Source: Sorghum bicolor
Taxonomy: Eukaryota > Streptophyta > Magnoliopsida > Poales > Poaceae
Reading direction: 5' to 3'
Length of the DNA: 64,000 nt
NCBI RefSeq assembly: GCF_000003195.3
Contig: NC_012879.2
Location: forward strand, 39,204,565 to 39,268,564
Shown: in pieces, positions 45,528 through 58,087 of the stretch
Layout: each line of letters starts with the position of its first letter
Position numbering within the stretch: position 1 is the first letter of the stretch
Program-made: the position numbers and the translations under genes
The notes under the pieces: model-generated
Told to the model about the DNA's origin: nothing
The model's input: the letters and a program-made list of their open reading frames with translations, nothing else
The model's database searches: none

Positions 45528-47177
45528 TGTTGGGTATTGTTAACATCATTACCAAAAGTAGACTAAGTTCTCTAAATCTAGTAACGGTGCCAAAATGCCA
45601 AACCTATCCCTCACACCACTTAAGCCAAGTTGTCATCCCCAGCATGACATGAGAGACGCGGTATTGAAATATGCAATTGCTCTTTTAAATAAATAATGAA
45701 TGAGATCTGCAAGCGCACAGATTAATACCGATGTAGCATTTTAACCGGGAAGTATTCCAGGTATCGTTATTTACATTTTTACCACTGGGAAGGGATTAAC
45801 AATCATCAATATTGATTACAGAATAGAATATGAGATTGAGTATCTATCATTGCATGTATAATTGAGAACATTTATCTAACTCTTCATACAAGGATAAGTG
45901 TCACATAAAAGATATATGAAATAATGAATAGTGACAAAGATAATTAATCTGATCAGCCACATATAAATATGATAAGCACCTCAATTAGATACTCTAGAAA
46001 GTCATTAGCATGGTATTAGAACGAACTACAAGAATATTCCCTAAGTTATTATCAACTATATAGTCTAGCATATCATAGTTAGTGCAAGCATACTTAGCAA
46101 TCATTGCGAGACAAGACTACACCCATGCACAGTGATATTAGCAAGGTAAATGGGAAACATAGCAATCACTCCCCTGTAATAATATTTGTCTGCCAGCCCA
46201 ATACACGAGAGGGGGACTATATAAGAATCAATGAAGTTGTCACTATCACGAACTACCCCACGATCTGGCATATTGGGTACAATCGTAGATAAATACGGTA
46301 TAAGCACCACGCCTACACAATATCTATCATTTACCCATGGATCCGATGGATAAACGCTATACGATCCTAAGCATGTATATAAATCCAATCTAACTAAGCC
46401 AAGTACATAACTATGATAAACTAAGAACAATATAATCTTGAATATAAGCAAGTAGAGCAAAGTCATAAGCAATATATTGAAGTACAACAAAGTCATATTC
46501 ATAATATTGAAGAACAAAGATAATTAGAAAGTAATTAGAAGCACAATTAGAGAATTACCAAGAATCCTGTTGACAGATCCGGAAACCAATCGAAGATTGA
46601 CTCCTTCTAGTTCTAATCCTATGTAGCTATGCTAATCTAGATATCTAATTGATGTGGTGGCTCTAATCTTGATCAGAGGCTTCTTCTCCCTTGAAGAACA
46701 ATGAATTAGGGTTGAGAGGCTCTCTCCTCTAGGGGCCAGGGGGTCTAGTTTTATAGTCCCTTCAAGTGAATATGGGCCGTTGGATCAAACCAACATACAT
46801 TGTATGGTTCAGATTCATCCTTTAGGTCGGTGAAGATCTCCCACGAAGCAGAGTCCTCATTTGACTCAGGGAGTGGGCGGGCGCCCAGGGGAACAGGGCG
46901 GGCGCCCTGCCTCTGGCCCCGTTTCGCCTTCACTTCGGTCTCGTGGCTTCTGGAGTCTTCTAGATGTAAGATAATTGTGCGGTACATTAATATCTCTATA
47001 TAATCCCGACGTGTGGGCCTTTCTTCCATATTTCCTGATAACCCCCTGCAGAAATAGACAAACACCAAAACTCGTGGAATTCTGTCAGATAAAACCCTAA
47101 GTCTAGATGTTGATTTCATTTGGATCCTTTTCTTTGTTTATTTGATAATTAAATTTGATACTTAAGGACCGTCAACA
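45528..47177 (-). repeat. 3' LTR of H
   Basis: 1650 bp, TGTTGGGTATTG…GGACCGTCAACA, close to E. The GC palindrome pair is at about 46865-46910 and a TATA-like TTTTATAG near 46750. Confidence 0.92.
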
Positions 47178-47194
47178 AACTCCCCCAAGCTTAC
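47178..47194 (-). other. Polypurine tract of H
   Basis: Minus strand GTAAGCTTGGGGGAGTT directly before the 3' LTR. Confidence 0.88.
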
Positions 47195-49473
47195 CTCTTG
47201 CTCGTCCCTGAGCAAAGATAGACTCAGCTATGGATCATAAGTTGTCGCAATATCTTTAAAAATTGACGGTACTCATGCTTTTAAATAAGATCTCATCTCT
47301 GAGTTAGAGTAAACTGTCAAGACTTAAAAATTACTTACTTTAGCTTTACCATGGTACTTATAACCGTCACTTCTATCTTGAGTGGTTAAAAGATAGAACA
47401 GTCTAGTCAAGTGCCATGTCTCTTATTCTTGATCAGCTATAGCTCTGAAGTTTTTGCAGATTTTCAAATAAAACTCAGAGATTCCTTGTATGATTCTCTC
47501 ATATCTCTCTTTTGTGGTATTTCTAGATCCTTACCAAGGCAATAATGGTATATGCCTTCTCTCAAGACATGTAGTATTTGTTATAGAAGGCATAGTAACA
47601 TTGCCTTCTCTCTCACCCTATTCTAATAAGGCTTTAATATCTGGAGCTCATAGGTGGGAGATAAAATATACATACTTACAAGACATGTATTGCATAGTCA
47701 AACCATGGATCCAAAGAAACAAATCAATAAGTCAAATCAAGATGTGCATGTCTGGCGAATGAATGGTGTATGGTGATGATGGTGATAACAATGGTGAAAA
47801 TAATGGTGATGGAAGTCTTATTCTTCTTTTGCTCTTTTGAGGGGATACATACCTTTCTTGCTTTTTGAAACTTTGTGAGGAGAATGAGATGCTCTATATT
47901 TTTTTCTTTTCTCTCAGGTGGGTATCTTGTACCCCTAATTCTACTGTCGGACACTTGTCCATTTTTACCTCTTGTCTCACTTTTCTTTTCTTTCGAGGTT
48001 CCGAGCACTTGCTCCTTTTTATTTCCTTGTTTTTTCAGAGCACTCATCTCTTGAAATAATGTAGCAAGTGGTAGTAACAAGATAACTTGAGCATTTATTT
48101 CACAAGGGAAAAACAAAAATATTTTTGGCTATTCTCTCCCGGATTAGGAGTAGAATATTTTTAGGTGATTCTAGAGATGGAAATGAGTGGATATATGTGG
48201 ATGGTACTTCCGGAGTAGAAGTAGCATATATGAGTGAACATGCAAGTGAAAACTTGATTTAACCACATGACAAGCTCCTAAGGGTCTACACAGCTTGACC
48301 ACACTCAATGCTCATAAGCAGTAAATAGTAAATGTGTGGCTCAAAGTCTAGCAAGCATGTATATATGGCTGTGGTAGGAATTTAAACTCTCATCATACAG
48401 GAACTCATCATGCAACATTTTAAAGATTTTCAAAGATAAAATTCACCAGAATTCTAGCATCTCTAGGAACAGATAAACAGCAGCTCAACATTCCCATATC
48501 GTATCCGTTAACAACTTAGACTTCACATCAAGTTTTCATCCCACAAGTTTAGGTCTAGAGCAAGCTTTAAATTAGAACAGTTATGTCTAAACTTGAGAGA
48601 GAACTTAAAATGTGCAAATTAGGCAGAGCAACTATTCATCATATCCATGCTAGAGTTTTATTATTAAGATACAGATTAGCATAGCAACTTTATTTATTTA
48701 TTAAACACACTAAGCAAAAGATATATATATATATAAGCATAAAATCTTTATTTGGTTTTTCATAGTTATGTATATTTATATTTTAATATAGTATAAGTAT
48801 AAAGATAGATAGATAGAAATACTTATCGGGATAAATGGGGGTGTTCTCCCCCAAGCTGAATTTTGACGTAATTTCTCTTGATGTAGCTAGCAGGCGGCAG
48901 AGGTGTATTTGAAAGTCAGCAGCATTCTGACAGCGATTAGAATGTCCTCCGTTTGCTAGTCTTCTTGATTCTTAAATTCTGTGGAGCTCAAATAGACAAC
49001 AAAGCTTGTGGAACTGGTTAAGTGTTAGCATAAATATCTAGCCTTTATCATGTTGAGACTCCTTAATAATTATTACTCCCTTATTTTTATATTTTCGTTT
49101 TATAAAGCAGAAAAGAAATATTTATTTTATTTTTATGCCACCACAGTGAATGTACTTATGGATTTTATGCCACTCGTCTACTCACATGGGGCTTACTGTT
49201 TTTCACATTTTTATTTTCTTTTTAGGATAGCATGAACATGATTAACTAAGTAAACTAGTTGAAATAATTGAAAGGGAAAGGATAACTACCAAGTTTAACT
49301 CTTGGCAAGGCGTTCGGTGTTTTTAAGTCCTCTGAACGGGACTCTCCGTTTTCTCAATTGTCCTGGGATTCGTTGGGTGGCGTAGTCGGTACTTCCGGCA
49401 GCACCTCCTCTTCATGTATAGTTATCTTCTCTTTCCATACCTGACTCGGTGCTTCAGTCTCCTCTGGATAATT
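47195..49473 (-). other. 3' non-coding block of H, shared with B and D
   Basis: No credible frame. A second tract copy CTCCCCCAAGCTG is at 48846-48858. Short TA (48721-48735) and GATA microsatellites occur at the same place as in B. Confidence 0.65.
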
Positions 49474-50590
49474 CTATTTAAACTCTATGTCTTCTGACCT
49501 TATCACTTCTCCTTCATAGTCTGCCCATCCATCCTTGATGATCTGCCTCCTCTGGTTACGGTTGCGTCGTTTTCTTACCTGCTTAGATTCTTCAACGATA
49601 TAGTTAGGGTCAGTAAAATAACGGCGTACCTTCTCTGAGGGGAAGTGCATATGGACTTCTCCGGTTCTAATGTAGATAATTGCTTTAACGGTGCTGAGGA
49701 ACGGTCTTCCAAGGATGATGGGTGGATCATACTCGTCTTCTCCCATGTCAATAACTTGAAAGTCTGTGTAGACAAAGTGACCATCTATTTTGACTGGGAC
49801 ATCAGTTACTATTCCTTTAACTTCTCGAAATGTCTGATCTGCCATCTAGAGCTGAATGTATGTTGGTTTTAAGGGCATGGTTCCGAACAAGAGCCAATAG
49901 GTGACTGCGGCCATTATGTTGACGCCCGATCCGGTGTCACAAGTTGCCTTGTAGAAGTTGTATCCATTTATGGAGCAGTAGATGCTTGGCATTCCTGGGT
50001 CGTCCTTCTTGGACAAAAGCGGTGACTTAAGTTGGTGATCTTGGCCTCCATGAACTACAGTGACCATCTTAGCTGACTCGGTCCACACTTGCTTGTTCCT
50101 GTTCCTCCTGTTAGTCCTCTTCCTTGACTCACGTTTGGATTGATCTGGGATTTGTGTAGTCTTGTTCTTGAAGAAAAATGTCTCCTTCCTCCCTTTCATG
50201 TGGAAACTGATCTTGGTAGCACTGGCGTAGATGATAGCTCCCGTGGTGTTCAAGAATGGCCTCCCTAAGATGATAGGTGCTCTCTCATCATTACCGGTCT
50301 CTACCACTAATAAGTCGGCTAGAGCATATAAGGTACCAACTCAGACACAAAGGTTCTTCAATATTCCTTTTGGAAAAGTTATCGTCTGATCTGCAAACTG
50401 CAAACACATGGTTGTCTCTAATAAAGGATATGTAAAGAATTTTTCATAGAGTACCCTGGGTATAATGTTGACGGTAGAGCCAAAGTCGCAGAGTGCTTCT
50501 GGGACGTCCACCATGCCGATGGAGATCGGGATGATGGGGCGTCCTGGATCGCCTCTCTTGACCGGCAGAAGGTCAGTAGAGAATTAAGTG
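49474..50590 (-). pseudogene. Tandem retropepsin domains of H
   Basis: Minus-strand order: PR1 with ALCDFGSTVNIIPRVLYEKF (Asp codon near 50485-50487), LQFADQTITFPKGILKN, and ERAPIILGRPFLNTTGAIIY (about 50250). A basic linker follows (SRKRTNRRNRNKQ). PR2 has ATCDTGSGVNIMAAVTYWLL (Asp 49936-49938), MADQTFREVKGIVTDVPVKI and DEYDPPIILGRPFLSTVKAI. Both halves keep the front (D-F/T-G-S) and back (IILGRPFL) signatures, so this is a domain duplication, not one split domain. Stops: TGA 50341-50343 in PR1 and TAG 49846-49848 in PR2. Each retropepsin half normally dimerises; a tandem pair could act as a single-chain enzyme (inference). Confidence 0.82.
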
Positions 50591-52066
50591 ACGGGGTTAC
50601 TCCAATTACCTGCATCAAACATGTCTACAAGATTTGCAGATTCTAATCCTTCCGGTTGTGATGGTATACCGGGGTTAGTAGCAGGAACAGCAGCAACTAT
50701 TTGATTTAACTGAGATTCAATCATTTTATTAAAGCTAATTTGATTCTTGATGGGAGTAGAGAAATTATCCATTCTATTATTTATATTTTCTAGCATTTTA
50801 TCATTAGATGCCAATTTTTTAGATAGGTTATCCATTAGCTTTCCTTGATTAGACACTAACTCTCTCAGAGGTGGAAAATTATTATTATTGTTGTAAGAAT
50901 TGTTACCTTGATAATTACCTGAGTAGTTAGGCCTGTGTTGATTCCAACCTTGATTTTGTTGAGGACGGTTGTAGTAGTAGTTGTTGTTGTTGATGTAGTT
51001 CACATCCTCAAGTATCTCAGGGCAGTGATTGCCTGAGTGTCCAGTGTCTCCACACTCCTCACAAGTCATGTGAGAGTCGTAGATGTGCATAACTTCCTTC
51101 TTGTCTCCAGCTCTATCATCGAGCTTCTTCATGAGCAGGTCTAGCTTTGTAGACAGCATGTCTACCTCCTTCAGCTGATGCATACCTCCACCTCTCTTGC
51201 GTGTCTGGGTCCTCTCTCCATTCCAGCCTTGATTGGACGCCATCTTCTCCACAAGAGCTGTGGCTTGTGGTATAGTAGTGATAAGAATGCTCCTCCAGCT
51301 GCATCATCCATGGTTTCTCGGGCACTGTTGCCGAGTCCATGATAAACGTCTGCATCAATAGCCAACTCTCCATTCCATGATGGGGACATTCTAGGATGTA
51401 GTCTTGAAAGCGCTCCCATGCTTCTGGAATAGATTCATCATTTTGTTGCTGAAAACTTGTAATCTTCCCACGGAGAGCATTGGTCTTGCCCATGGGAAAG
51501 AACTTAGCCAGGAAGTTTGTTGAGCAGAGTGCCCACATAGTATTCTTCTCCTTTGTAGCGTAGAACCACTGCTTCGCACTTCCTCATAGTGAGAATGGGA
51601 AGAGGCGAAGTAGTATAGCATCTTTGGAAACTCCTGATATGGTGAATGTGTTGCAAATCTCCAGGAAGTGTTGTAAATGAGCACTAGCATCTTCGTGTGC
51701 CTTCCCACAGAACTGGTTGGATTGCACCATGTTGATAAGTCCAGGCTTGAGCTCAAAGTTGCCATCGATCTCTGCAGCAGGTCTAGTGCGGATGTTGTCC
51801 GTAGTGGGAGCTGAGAACTCACGGATTGATTTGTTCGCCATGGCCTCGAACTCTAAAGTCAAGTTCCGGTGATCTTCTTGATTGGATGAATCTTCTTGCT
51901 GAAGTGTTGATGATCTCTTCTTGAGCTTGGCTCTTGTCTTCTTGAATAATGCTTCGGGATTGTCAACAAAATTTCCTGGAAGATGTCTTCTATTCATACA
52001 TTCCCTGCATAAGATAAAATAGAAAAATATCGGGGTAAAACTGTATGAGAGAATAGATAAGCTCAA
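50584..52066 (-). pseudogene. gag of H
   Basis: Minus strand: MNRRHLPGNFVDNPEALF (true N-terminus probably at this Met, after a TTATGCAG splice-like site), FELKPGLINMVQSNQFCGKA, HLQHFLEICNTFTISGVSKD, LRLFPFSL, then GSAKQWFYATKEKN, IPEAWERFQDYILECPHHG, and a zinc knuckle CEECGDTGHSGNHC (about 51018-51062), followed by an Asn/Tyr-rich tract. It is broken by a TGA near 51584 (CGA to TGA fits) and frameshifts near 51350 and 51255. Athila gag; forms the particle. Confidence 0.85.
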
Positions 52067-52130
52067 TCATATTAGTGATGCGAATGATAACTCAAAATCT
52101 TTTATTCCATTCCTGATTAGTAATCAACCT

Positions 52131-52148
52131 TCCCCAGCAACGGCGCCA
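52131..52148 (-). other. Primer-binding site of H (tRNA-Asp type)
   Basis: Minus strand TGGCGCCGTTGCTGGGGA, one mismatch from the A, B and D sites. Confidence 0.88.
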
Positions 52149-52156
52149 AAAATGCT

Positions 52157-53470
52157 TATTGGGTATTCTTAACATCATTACCAAAAGTAGACTAAGTTCT
52201 CTAAATCTAGTAACGGTGCCAAAAATGCCAAACCTATCCCTCACACCACTTAAGCCAAGTTGTCATCCCCAGCATGACATGAGAGATGCGGTATTGAAAT
52301 ATGCAATTGCTCTTTTAAATAAATAATGAATGAGATCTGCAAGCGCACAGATTAATACCGATGTAGCATTTTAACCGGGAAGTATTCCAGGTATCGTTAT
52401 TTATATTTTTACCACTGAGAAGGGATTAACAATCATCAATATTGATTACAGAATAGAATATGAGATTGAGTATCTATCATTGCATGTATAATTGAGAACA
52501 TTTATCTAACTCTTCATACAAGGATAAGTGTCACATAAAAGATATATGAAATAATGAATAGTGACAAAGATAATTAATCTGATCAGCCACATATAAATAT
52601 GATAAGCACCTCAATTAGATACTCTAGAAAGTCATTAGCACGGTATTAGAACGAACTACAAGAATATTCCCTAAGTTATTCTCAACTATATAGTCTAGTA
52701 CATCATAGTTAGTGCAAGCATACTTAGCAATCATTGCGAGACAAGACTACGCCCATGCATAGTGATATTAGCAAGGTAAATGAGAAACATAGCAATCACT
52801 ACCCTGTAATAATATTGCTCTACCAGCCCAATACACGAGAGGGGGACTATATAAGAATCAATGAAGCTGTCACTATCACCAACTACCCCACGATCTGGCA
52901 TATTGCGTACAATCATAGATAAATACGGTATAAGCACCACGCCTACCCAATATCTATCATTTACCCATGGATCCGATGGATAAATGCTATACGATCCTAA
53001 GCATGTATATAAATCCAATCTAACTAAGCCAAGTACATAACTATGATAAACTAAAAACAATATAATCTTCAATATAAGCAAGTAGAGCAAAGTCATAAGC
53101 AATATATTGAAGTAGAACAAAGTCATATTCATAATATTGAAGAACAAAGATAATTAGAAATTAATTAGAAGCACAATTAGAGAATTACCAAGAATCCTCT
53201 TGACAGATCCGGAAACCAATCGAAGATTGACTCCTTCTAGTTCTAATCCTATGTAGCTATGCTAATCTAGATATCTAATTGATGTGGTGGCTCTAATCTT
53301 GATCAGAGGCTTCTTCTCCCTTGAAGAACAATGAATTAGGGTTGAGAGGCTCTCTCCTCTAGGGGCTAGGGGGTATGGTTTTATAGTCCCTTCAAGTGAA
53401 TATGGGCTGTTGGATCAAACCGACATAGATTGTATGGTTTAGATTCATCCTTTAGGTCGGTGAAGATCTC
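52157..53470 (-). repeat. 5' LTR of H, truncated by G
   Basis: 1314 bp matching the left part of 45528-47177. The first dinucleotide is TA instead of TG. The U3 end is beyond G. Confidence 0.9.
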
Positions 53471-54623
53471 TGTAACATCCCTGATGTTACGGTTACTAAA
53501 AACGGATCATGTCATCATGAGCATTGCAAATCATAATTGTTAAAGCACATTAGTATGCATCAACTTAAAATAAGTTTACTTTGAGTGCTTGTGCTTAGGG
53601 AATTAAAGTGTGCTTGCATTGTGTTGGATGCTAAAACCCTAGGGTGAAAGATTTCCGAAAGATTAGGGGGCCGGAAAACCCTGATTTTTGAATCCTAGAT
53701 TTGCCCCTTTTTGTATAATTCAAAAACTAAGCAAAATTTGAGGTTGAGTTCAAAAGCAAAGTTGTAGATCTTGGCAAGATGTACAACTTTGGTGTTTTGA
53801 GTTTTTGAAGTTTCAATGCAAAATTCAAAGTAATTTTGAAAATACAGATTTCCAGAAAGTGTCCCCTTTTCCAACTTAAACCTCCAATTCAAAATCCATT
53901 TGGAATTTTGAAAAGTGGTCAACATGAAAGTTGTAGAGCACAAAAAGTTGAGCAACTTTCATGTTGGGAGTTTTTCAAGTTGTTATACAAAATCAAAAGT
54001 AATTTTGGAAATTCTGTTTTGCCCCAATTCAAAAATTTGGAATTTCTTTGATTTGAGTTTGATTTTCAAAATGTTTGGCCAAATTCACCCTGTTACACTC
54101 AAAATCAGCTCTGGTCACCAAAACATGTTTTGTAGCTTATAAAATTTGGAACAACTTTTGTTTTGACACAAATTTGACTCCAGTTCAAATTTCGGCTGAA
54201 TTTCACAAAGTCCAGAAAAGAGGGGATAAGGGTTGCTACAGTGACCCGATAGGGATCACCGGCTCCCTGTCCAGCGCGGCCGCCGTGCGCGCAGGCACGC
54301 AGCCTGCCTGCCTGCTAGCGTCGCCAGGCGACGTGGACGCCCCAGGCTCGTTCCCTTCTCCCCTTTGAGCACCAGCGTGGGCGCCGCCGCGCGTTTCCTC
54401 CGTCCTGAGCCAGAGAACCCCGACGAGCTCCCCTCTTCAATTCGCCATAACCACTCCTTCCCAAGCCAAATTGAGCAACCCAGCGTCTTCGTCACCTTCG
54501 TGCGGACCCAGTGCACCCCCAAGCTCCCTCTCTAACCCACCCAGTCGCCAGAACTTCTCTGCTCTTCTCCAACTCCGGCCGAGACCGCCGCCGCGGAGCT
54601 CTTCCCGTGGCCACGGTGTTCCA

Positions 54624-54807
54624 GTGAGTATCACACCCCGCTGGCGACTGTTTCAAGTCCCTTCCGTGCCCCGGTTGCTCATGCTCTCGCTCCTTCTCCT
54701 TGAATGTGAGCAGGATCGCCGGAACAAGCTTGCCGGAGCCAGAGCTCCCGCCCGACGACACTGCTTCCGTCGCCAGCGGCTTCAGCTGCTTCTCCGAGCC
54801 TTGCAGC
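54624..54807 (+). other. Intron-like and exon-like segment inside G LTR
   Basis: Donor-like GTGAGTATC at 54624, pyrimidine-rich CTCGCTCCTTCTCCTTG and acceptor-like GTGAGCAG ending 54713 (90 nt), a 94-nt block 54714-54807, then donor-like GTGAGCACC. Size and signals match the F LTR at 29697-29881. Confidence 0.6.
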
Positions 54808-57156
54808 GTGAGCACCACCCTCCCCAACCCCTATGGAAGCTCGCTCGGCCGTCGGCTTGCACTCTATCGGGCCCTAGCGGCCGGCCGAGGGTCGGCCATG
54901 GCGGCTGCCCGCCCTTCTCGTGACCGAGGTGGAAAAGTAGGGTAGAGCGTGGGTAGGGGGTGTCCACAGGGTCGCGGAGTTGAAGCGAAGCCGATGCGCA
55001 CGCGCACTCCGGCCGAAACCCTCGCCAACGGCGGCCGGAGCCGTGGCCGAACCGCCGTGCGTGGTGAGGACGCAGCTGACGGGTGGGGTCGCCCCGTCAG
55101 CGTCCCGCAGAGAGAGAGGGCCTGACGAGCGGGACCCGCTCGTCAGTGACCGCTCAGAGAGAGAGGGGCAGCGCGCGCAGCGCGGTTGTGGGCCGAGCGC
55201 GCATGGGCCGGCCTGCAGGCCGATTTCCCGGCCACTCGCTGCACAGTACTGTTTTTCTTTTTCTTTTTATGCAGTTTTTGAGTTATGTTTGAAATTGTGT
55301 AATAATTCGTGTGCTAATCCAAAAATCGTGGAAATTTTTGTGTAGGCTCTCTGAAGTAAGTAGAACCCAAGAAAAATATTAAGTTCTGTTTTCTGGTAGT
55401 TTACATGTCTGTAAAAAATTTGCCCTTTTAATTAGCAAATAAAACTTGTATGAATTTTAATAATTTAATTGTATGTCCAAAAATCACCAAAAATTGTGGG
55501 GAGCCTCTGAATATTATTCCCTGGCTCCACCTAAAATTTGGTGGCATTTGGATAAGGTTTGGTTAAAATGTTAATAAACTCTTATTTAGTATTTAATTAA
55601 TCATTCCAAAATAAGTAAATAGTGATTAACTAAATCCTCCTAATTAGGGTTGAGTGATTTTGGGATTGTGTGATGACCTGAGGTCATTAACTCTAATGAC
55701 CTCTGGCAGTTAATTATTGTTTAGCCTTAATGCTTAATTACTGTCATTAGTAATTAATTAAGAATTAATTAAGGTAAATAGGATTAATAATTAGTTAATT
55801 TAAAATCATTATGAATTGAGTAAAGTCTTAGTTTACAGATGCAACCTCTTGGGTAAAAATATTAAGTTATTAAACAACTTTATTTAGTGACAATTCTGTA
55901 TTGCATTAAAAAGGCAAATCGTACTTAATTCGGTCCATCTTGCATAATTGCCATACGCATATCATAAGCATTCATCATCTTGCGTATAGCGTCCGTGACC
56001 GAAGGAGCGCCCGTTGAACCGAACCCCGAGGTCGGTGCTCCGTTCGAGGAAGTCGGATCCGAGACTTGGGAAGTCTCCGAGGGTCCCTCTCTGCCCTGCA
56101 ACCAAGGCAAGCCCCGGATGCATTAACCCCTCCTTGGATGTTTTAAATCTTTTATCACTTATGAATTGAAAATGCTGCATTAGGTAGATGAGAATTGGGT
56201 TAACCTACTTGCTGCATTTACTACCTTGATATCGGTATCCTGTCCTTGACACCTGTTTTATTTTAAAACTGCGTAGCGATGCTTAGCCCTGCTACTAGAT
56301 AGGTTTTCAACAAGAAAGTTTGAAGGGTTGTTGTGGGATACACTTATGGTCAATGATGTTTCAACTTGAGACCGGTCGGTGGACTTGCTTTAAGAATGGA
56401 GTCTTAAAGTAGTGTCTCCAACTGTGTCGGTTAAGGACCGGTCCGTTGATGGCCTGCTGGGTTGAGAATTTATAGTACTAGCCACTTGCCTACGGTAAGC
56501 CCAGTCTTGTGATCCCTCGACGCGAACAGCTACTCGCGCACTGGGAGTGGAAAGATGGCGAGAGTAGTGTGTACCCACCTTACGGATCTGAGATGACCGG
56601 AAAACATCTAGATCGGCTGTAGGATGGTGGAGTACTGTGCTCTCGGGTGCCGCGAACCTGGTCAAATTTGGGGAGAGCTTGATTTGGGTTGATATATGCA
56701 AGATTTGGTTCTACATATGTCGGGTGGTTAGGAACTCCAGCTGGATTGCTAAGCGATTCGAATCGTCGTTGCTCCCCGATTGGGAGACTCAATTCCTTCG
56801 ACCCTCATCGTAGTTAAATATGCAACTAAGTGATAAAATGAGAAAAGGGAAAATGTCTCATGAGGTTCGGATCCCAATTCCCGGACTCATAGCGACATGA
56901 AGCTATGACCATCGATAAATAACACTTAATGATAGGACTAGGGACTCACGGATTCGTTTGTGAGGTGCAACTAGTTAGACTATCCTCGAATTCCTCTGCC
57001 TCTGCGAGGAAGGAATTCAGGGTAAAACTTGAAAATAAGGATGCACTACTAGTAAGCTTTTACGCAAAACACTTTGGCTCCTTGCTCAGCCACCCCTTGT
57101 CTACCCTAAGCCTGCATCCCTAAATACTCCTCTTTTCCCGTCGGATAAGCCTTGTT

Positions 57157-57172
57157 GAGTACTCCCGTACTC
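57157..57172 (+). other. LTR hairpin GAGTAC-TCCC-GTACTC
   Basis: A perfect 6-bp stem with a 4-nt loop. F has the same stem with loop TTTT (32150-32165); K keeps it with a wobble pair (761-777 and 6104-6120, minus strand). Confidence 0.5.
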
Positions 57173-57715
57173 AGGGTTTCAATACCCCTGTTGCAGGTGA
57201 AGCTCAGGAGCCGACTTGTTTCGGACCCTGTTGTGTGACCGTCGTCGAGGTTGACGACGAAGAAGAGTGAGCGTGACCCATGGGCAGGGTCTGTAAGTTT
57301 GTTTTGTCCCTGCTAAAGTTTCAGTTGCTCCGCTGGACCAGGCTTGTAATAACACTATACTATTTGGAAGAACTCCTTTTGTAAATTAAGTTATGTAATA
57401 CTTCCGCTGTTTCACTCTGAAATATTATTTTGGTCTGTGTTGTTGAGTTACTGCTTTATCTTCGCAACGAATGATCCTGGTGTTAAGGTGGCCACTTGCT
57501 ATCCTGTAAGGGCGAGAAGAAACAGTTCTCGTTGTTTGACCATTATCAGTGGTCAGGACGAGTCAGCTTGGTACGCCACAGATAGCAGTGGTATGAGCGC
57601 CCAGCAAGGCTCATCGGACTTCTAAAGTGGGAGGACTCCCGGCATCACCGTCAGAGGTCCTTAGGACAATGGCAGGTGTCGGTGGGCCCAAACACTTAGG
57701 AGGTTCTGCCACAGC

Positions 57716-57727
57716 TGGTATCAGAGC
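57716..57727 (+). other. Primer-binding site of G (initiator Met tRNA)
   Basis: TGGTATCAGAGC, a perfect match to the usual initiator-Met primer site, two bases after the LTR end. Confidence 0.95.
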
Positions 57728-58087
57728 GTTCGTTGCTAAGATGACTGCTGAAACTTTGAAAAACTTCAAAAATTCGTTTGGAACTAATATTATGAACTTG
57801 CCTATTTTGAGTCCAAGTGCTTAGTCCTAATCTACCCCTGTCTATAGGCTTTCTTAGAATTTTTTTGAAGTGGTTTGGAGGAGCAACCTAAAGTATTGCC
57901 CTATGTTGTAAAAGTTTAAAGTAATATCGTTACGAATTGTTAGTAGGAATCGTAAGTTCGTGCATGCATCATAATGTATTAACTGGTTAAGTTCCTTCCT
58001 CCTTGTTTGGGTTGGGTGAATAGAATCAATCCTATTCTTGCTAACCTTTAAGGTCTCTCTTACTCATCTAAACTTACCCTCTACAGG
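57728..58087 (+). other. Leader of G with splice-like signals
   Basis: No coding frame of note. GTAAGTTC at 57952 matches a plant 5' splice site, and CTTACCCTCTACAG ending 58086 matches a 3' splice site one base before the ORF0 ATG. Confidence 0.5.

Larger units (their letters stand above)
45528..53470 (-). mobile_element. Element H: non-autonomous Athila-like element (gag and tandem protease, no RT)
   Basis: 3' LTR 45528-47177, polypurine tract, non-coding block, two protease domains, gag, tRNA-Asp type primer site, and a 5' LTR (52157-53470) cut short by G. On the left CCCGC (45523-45527) would be the target duplication, whose partner is outside. The interior is 5.0 kb with no reverse transcriptase or integrase. 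Confidence 0.9.
53471..57713 (+). repeat. 5' LTR of G
   Basis: 4243 bp, TGTAACATCCCTG…GGTTCTGCCACA, long even for Tekay. It has an AT-rich front, a GC-rich block (54240-55250) with an intron/exon-like arrangement, a region similar to F, and the hairpin GAGTACTCCCGTACTC (57157-57172) followed by CCCCTGTTGCAGGTGAA. I could not place a convincing TATA box. Confidence 0.9.

Noticed and set aside
45306..45652. Plus-strand open frames at the J/H junction
   Set aside because: They cross the boundary between LTR fragment J and the LTR of H, so they are chance fusions.
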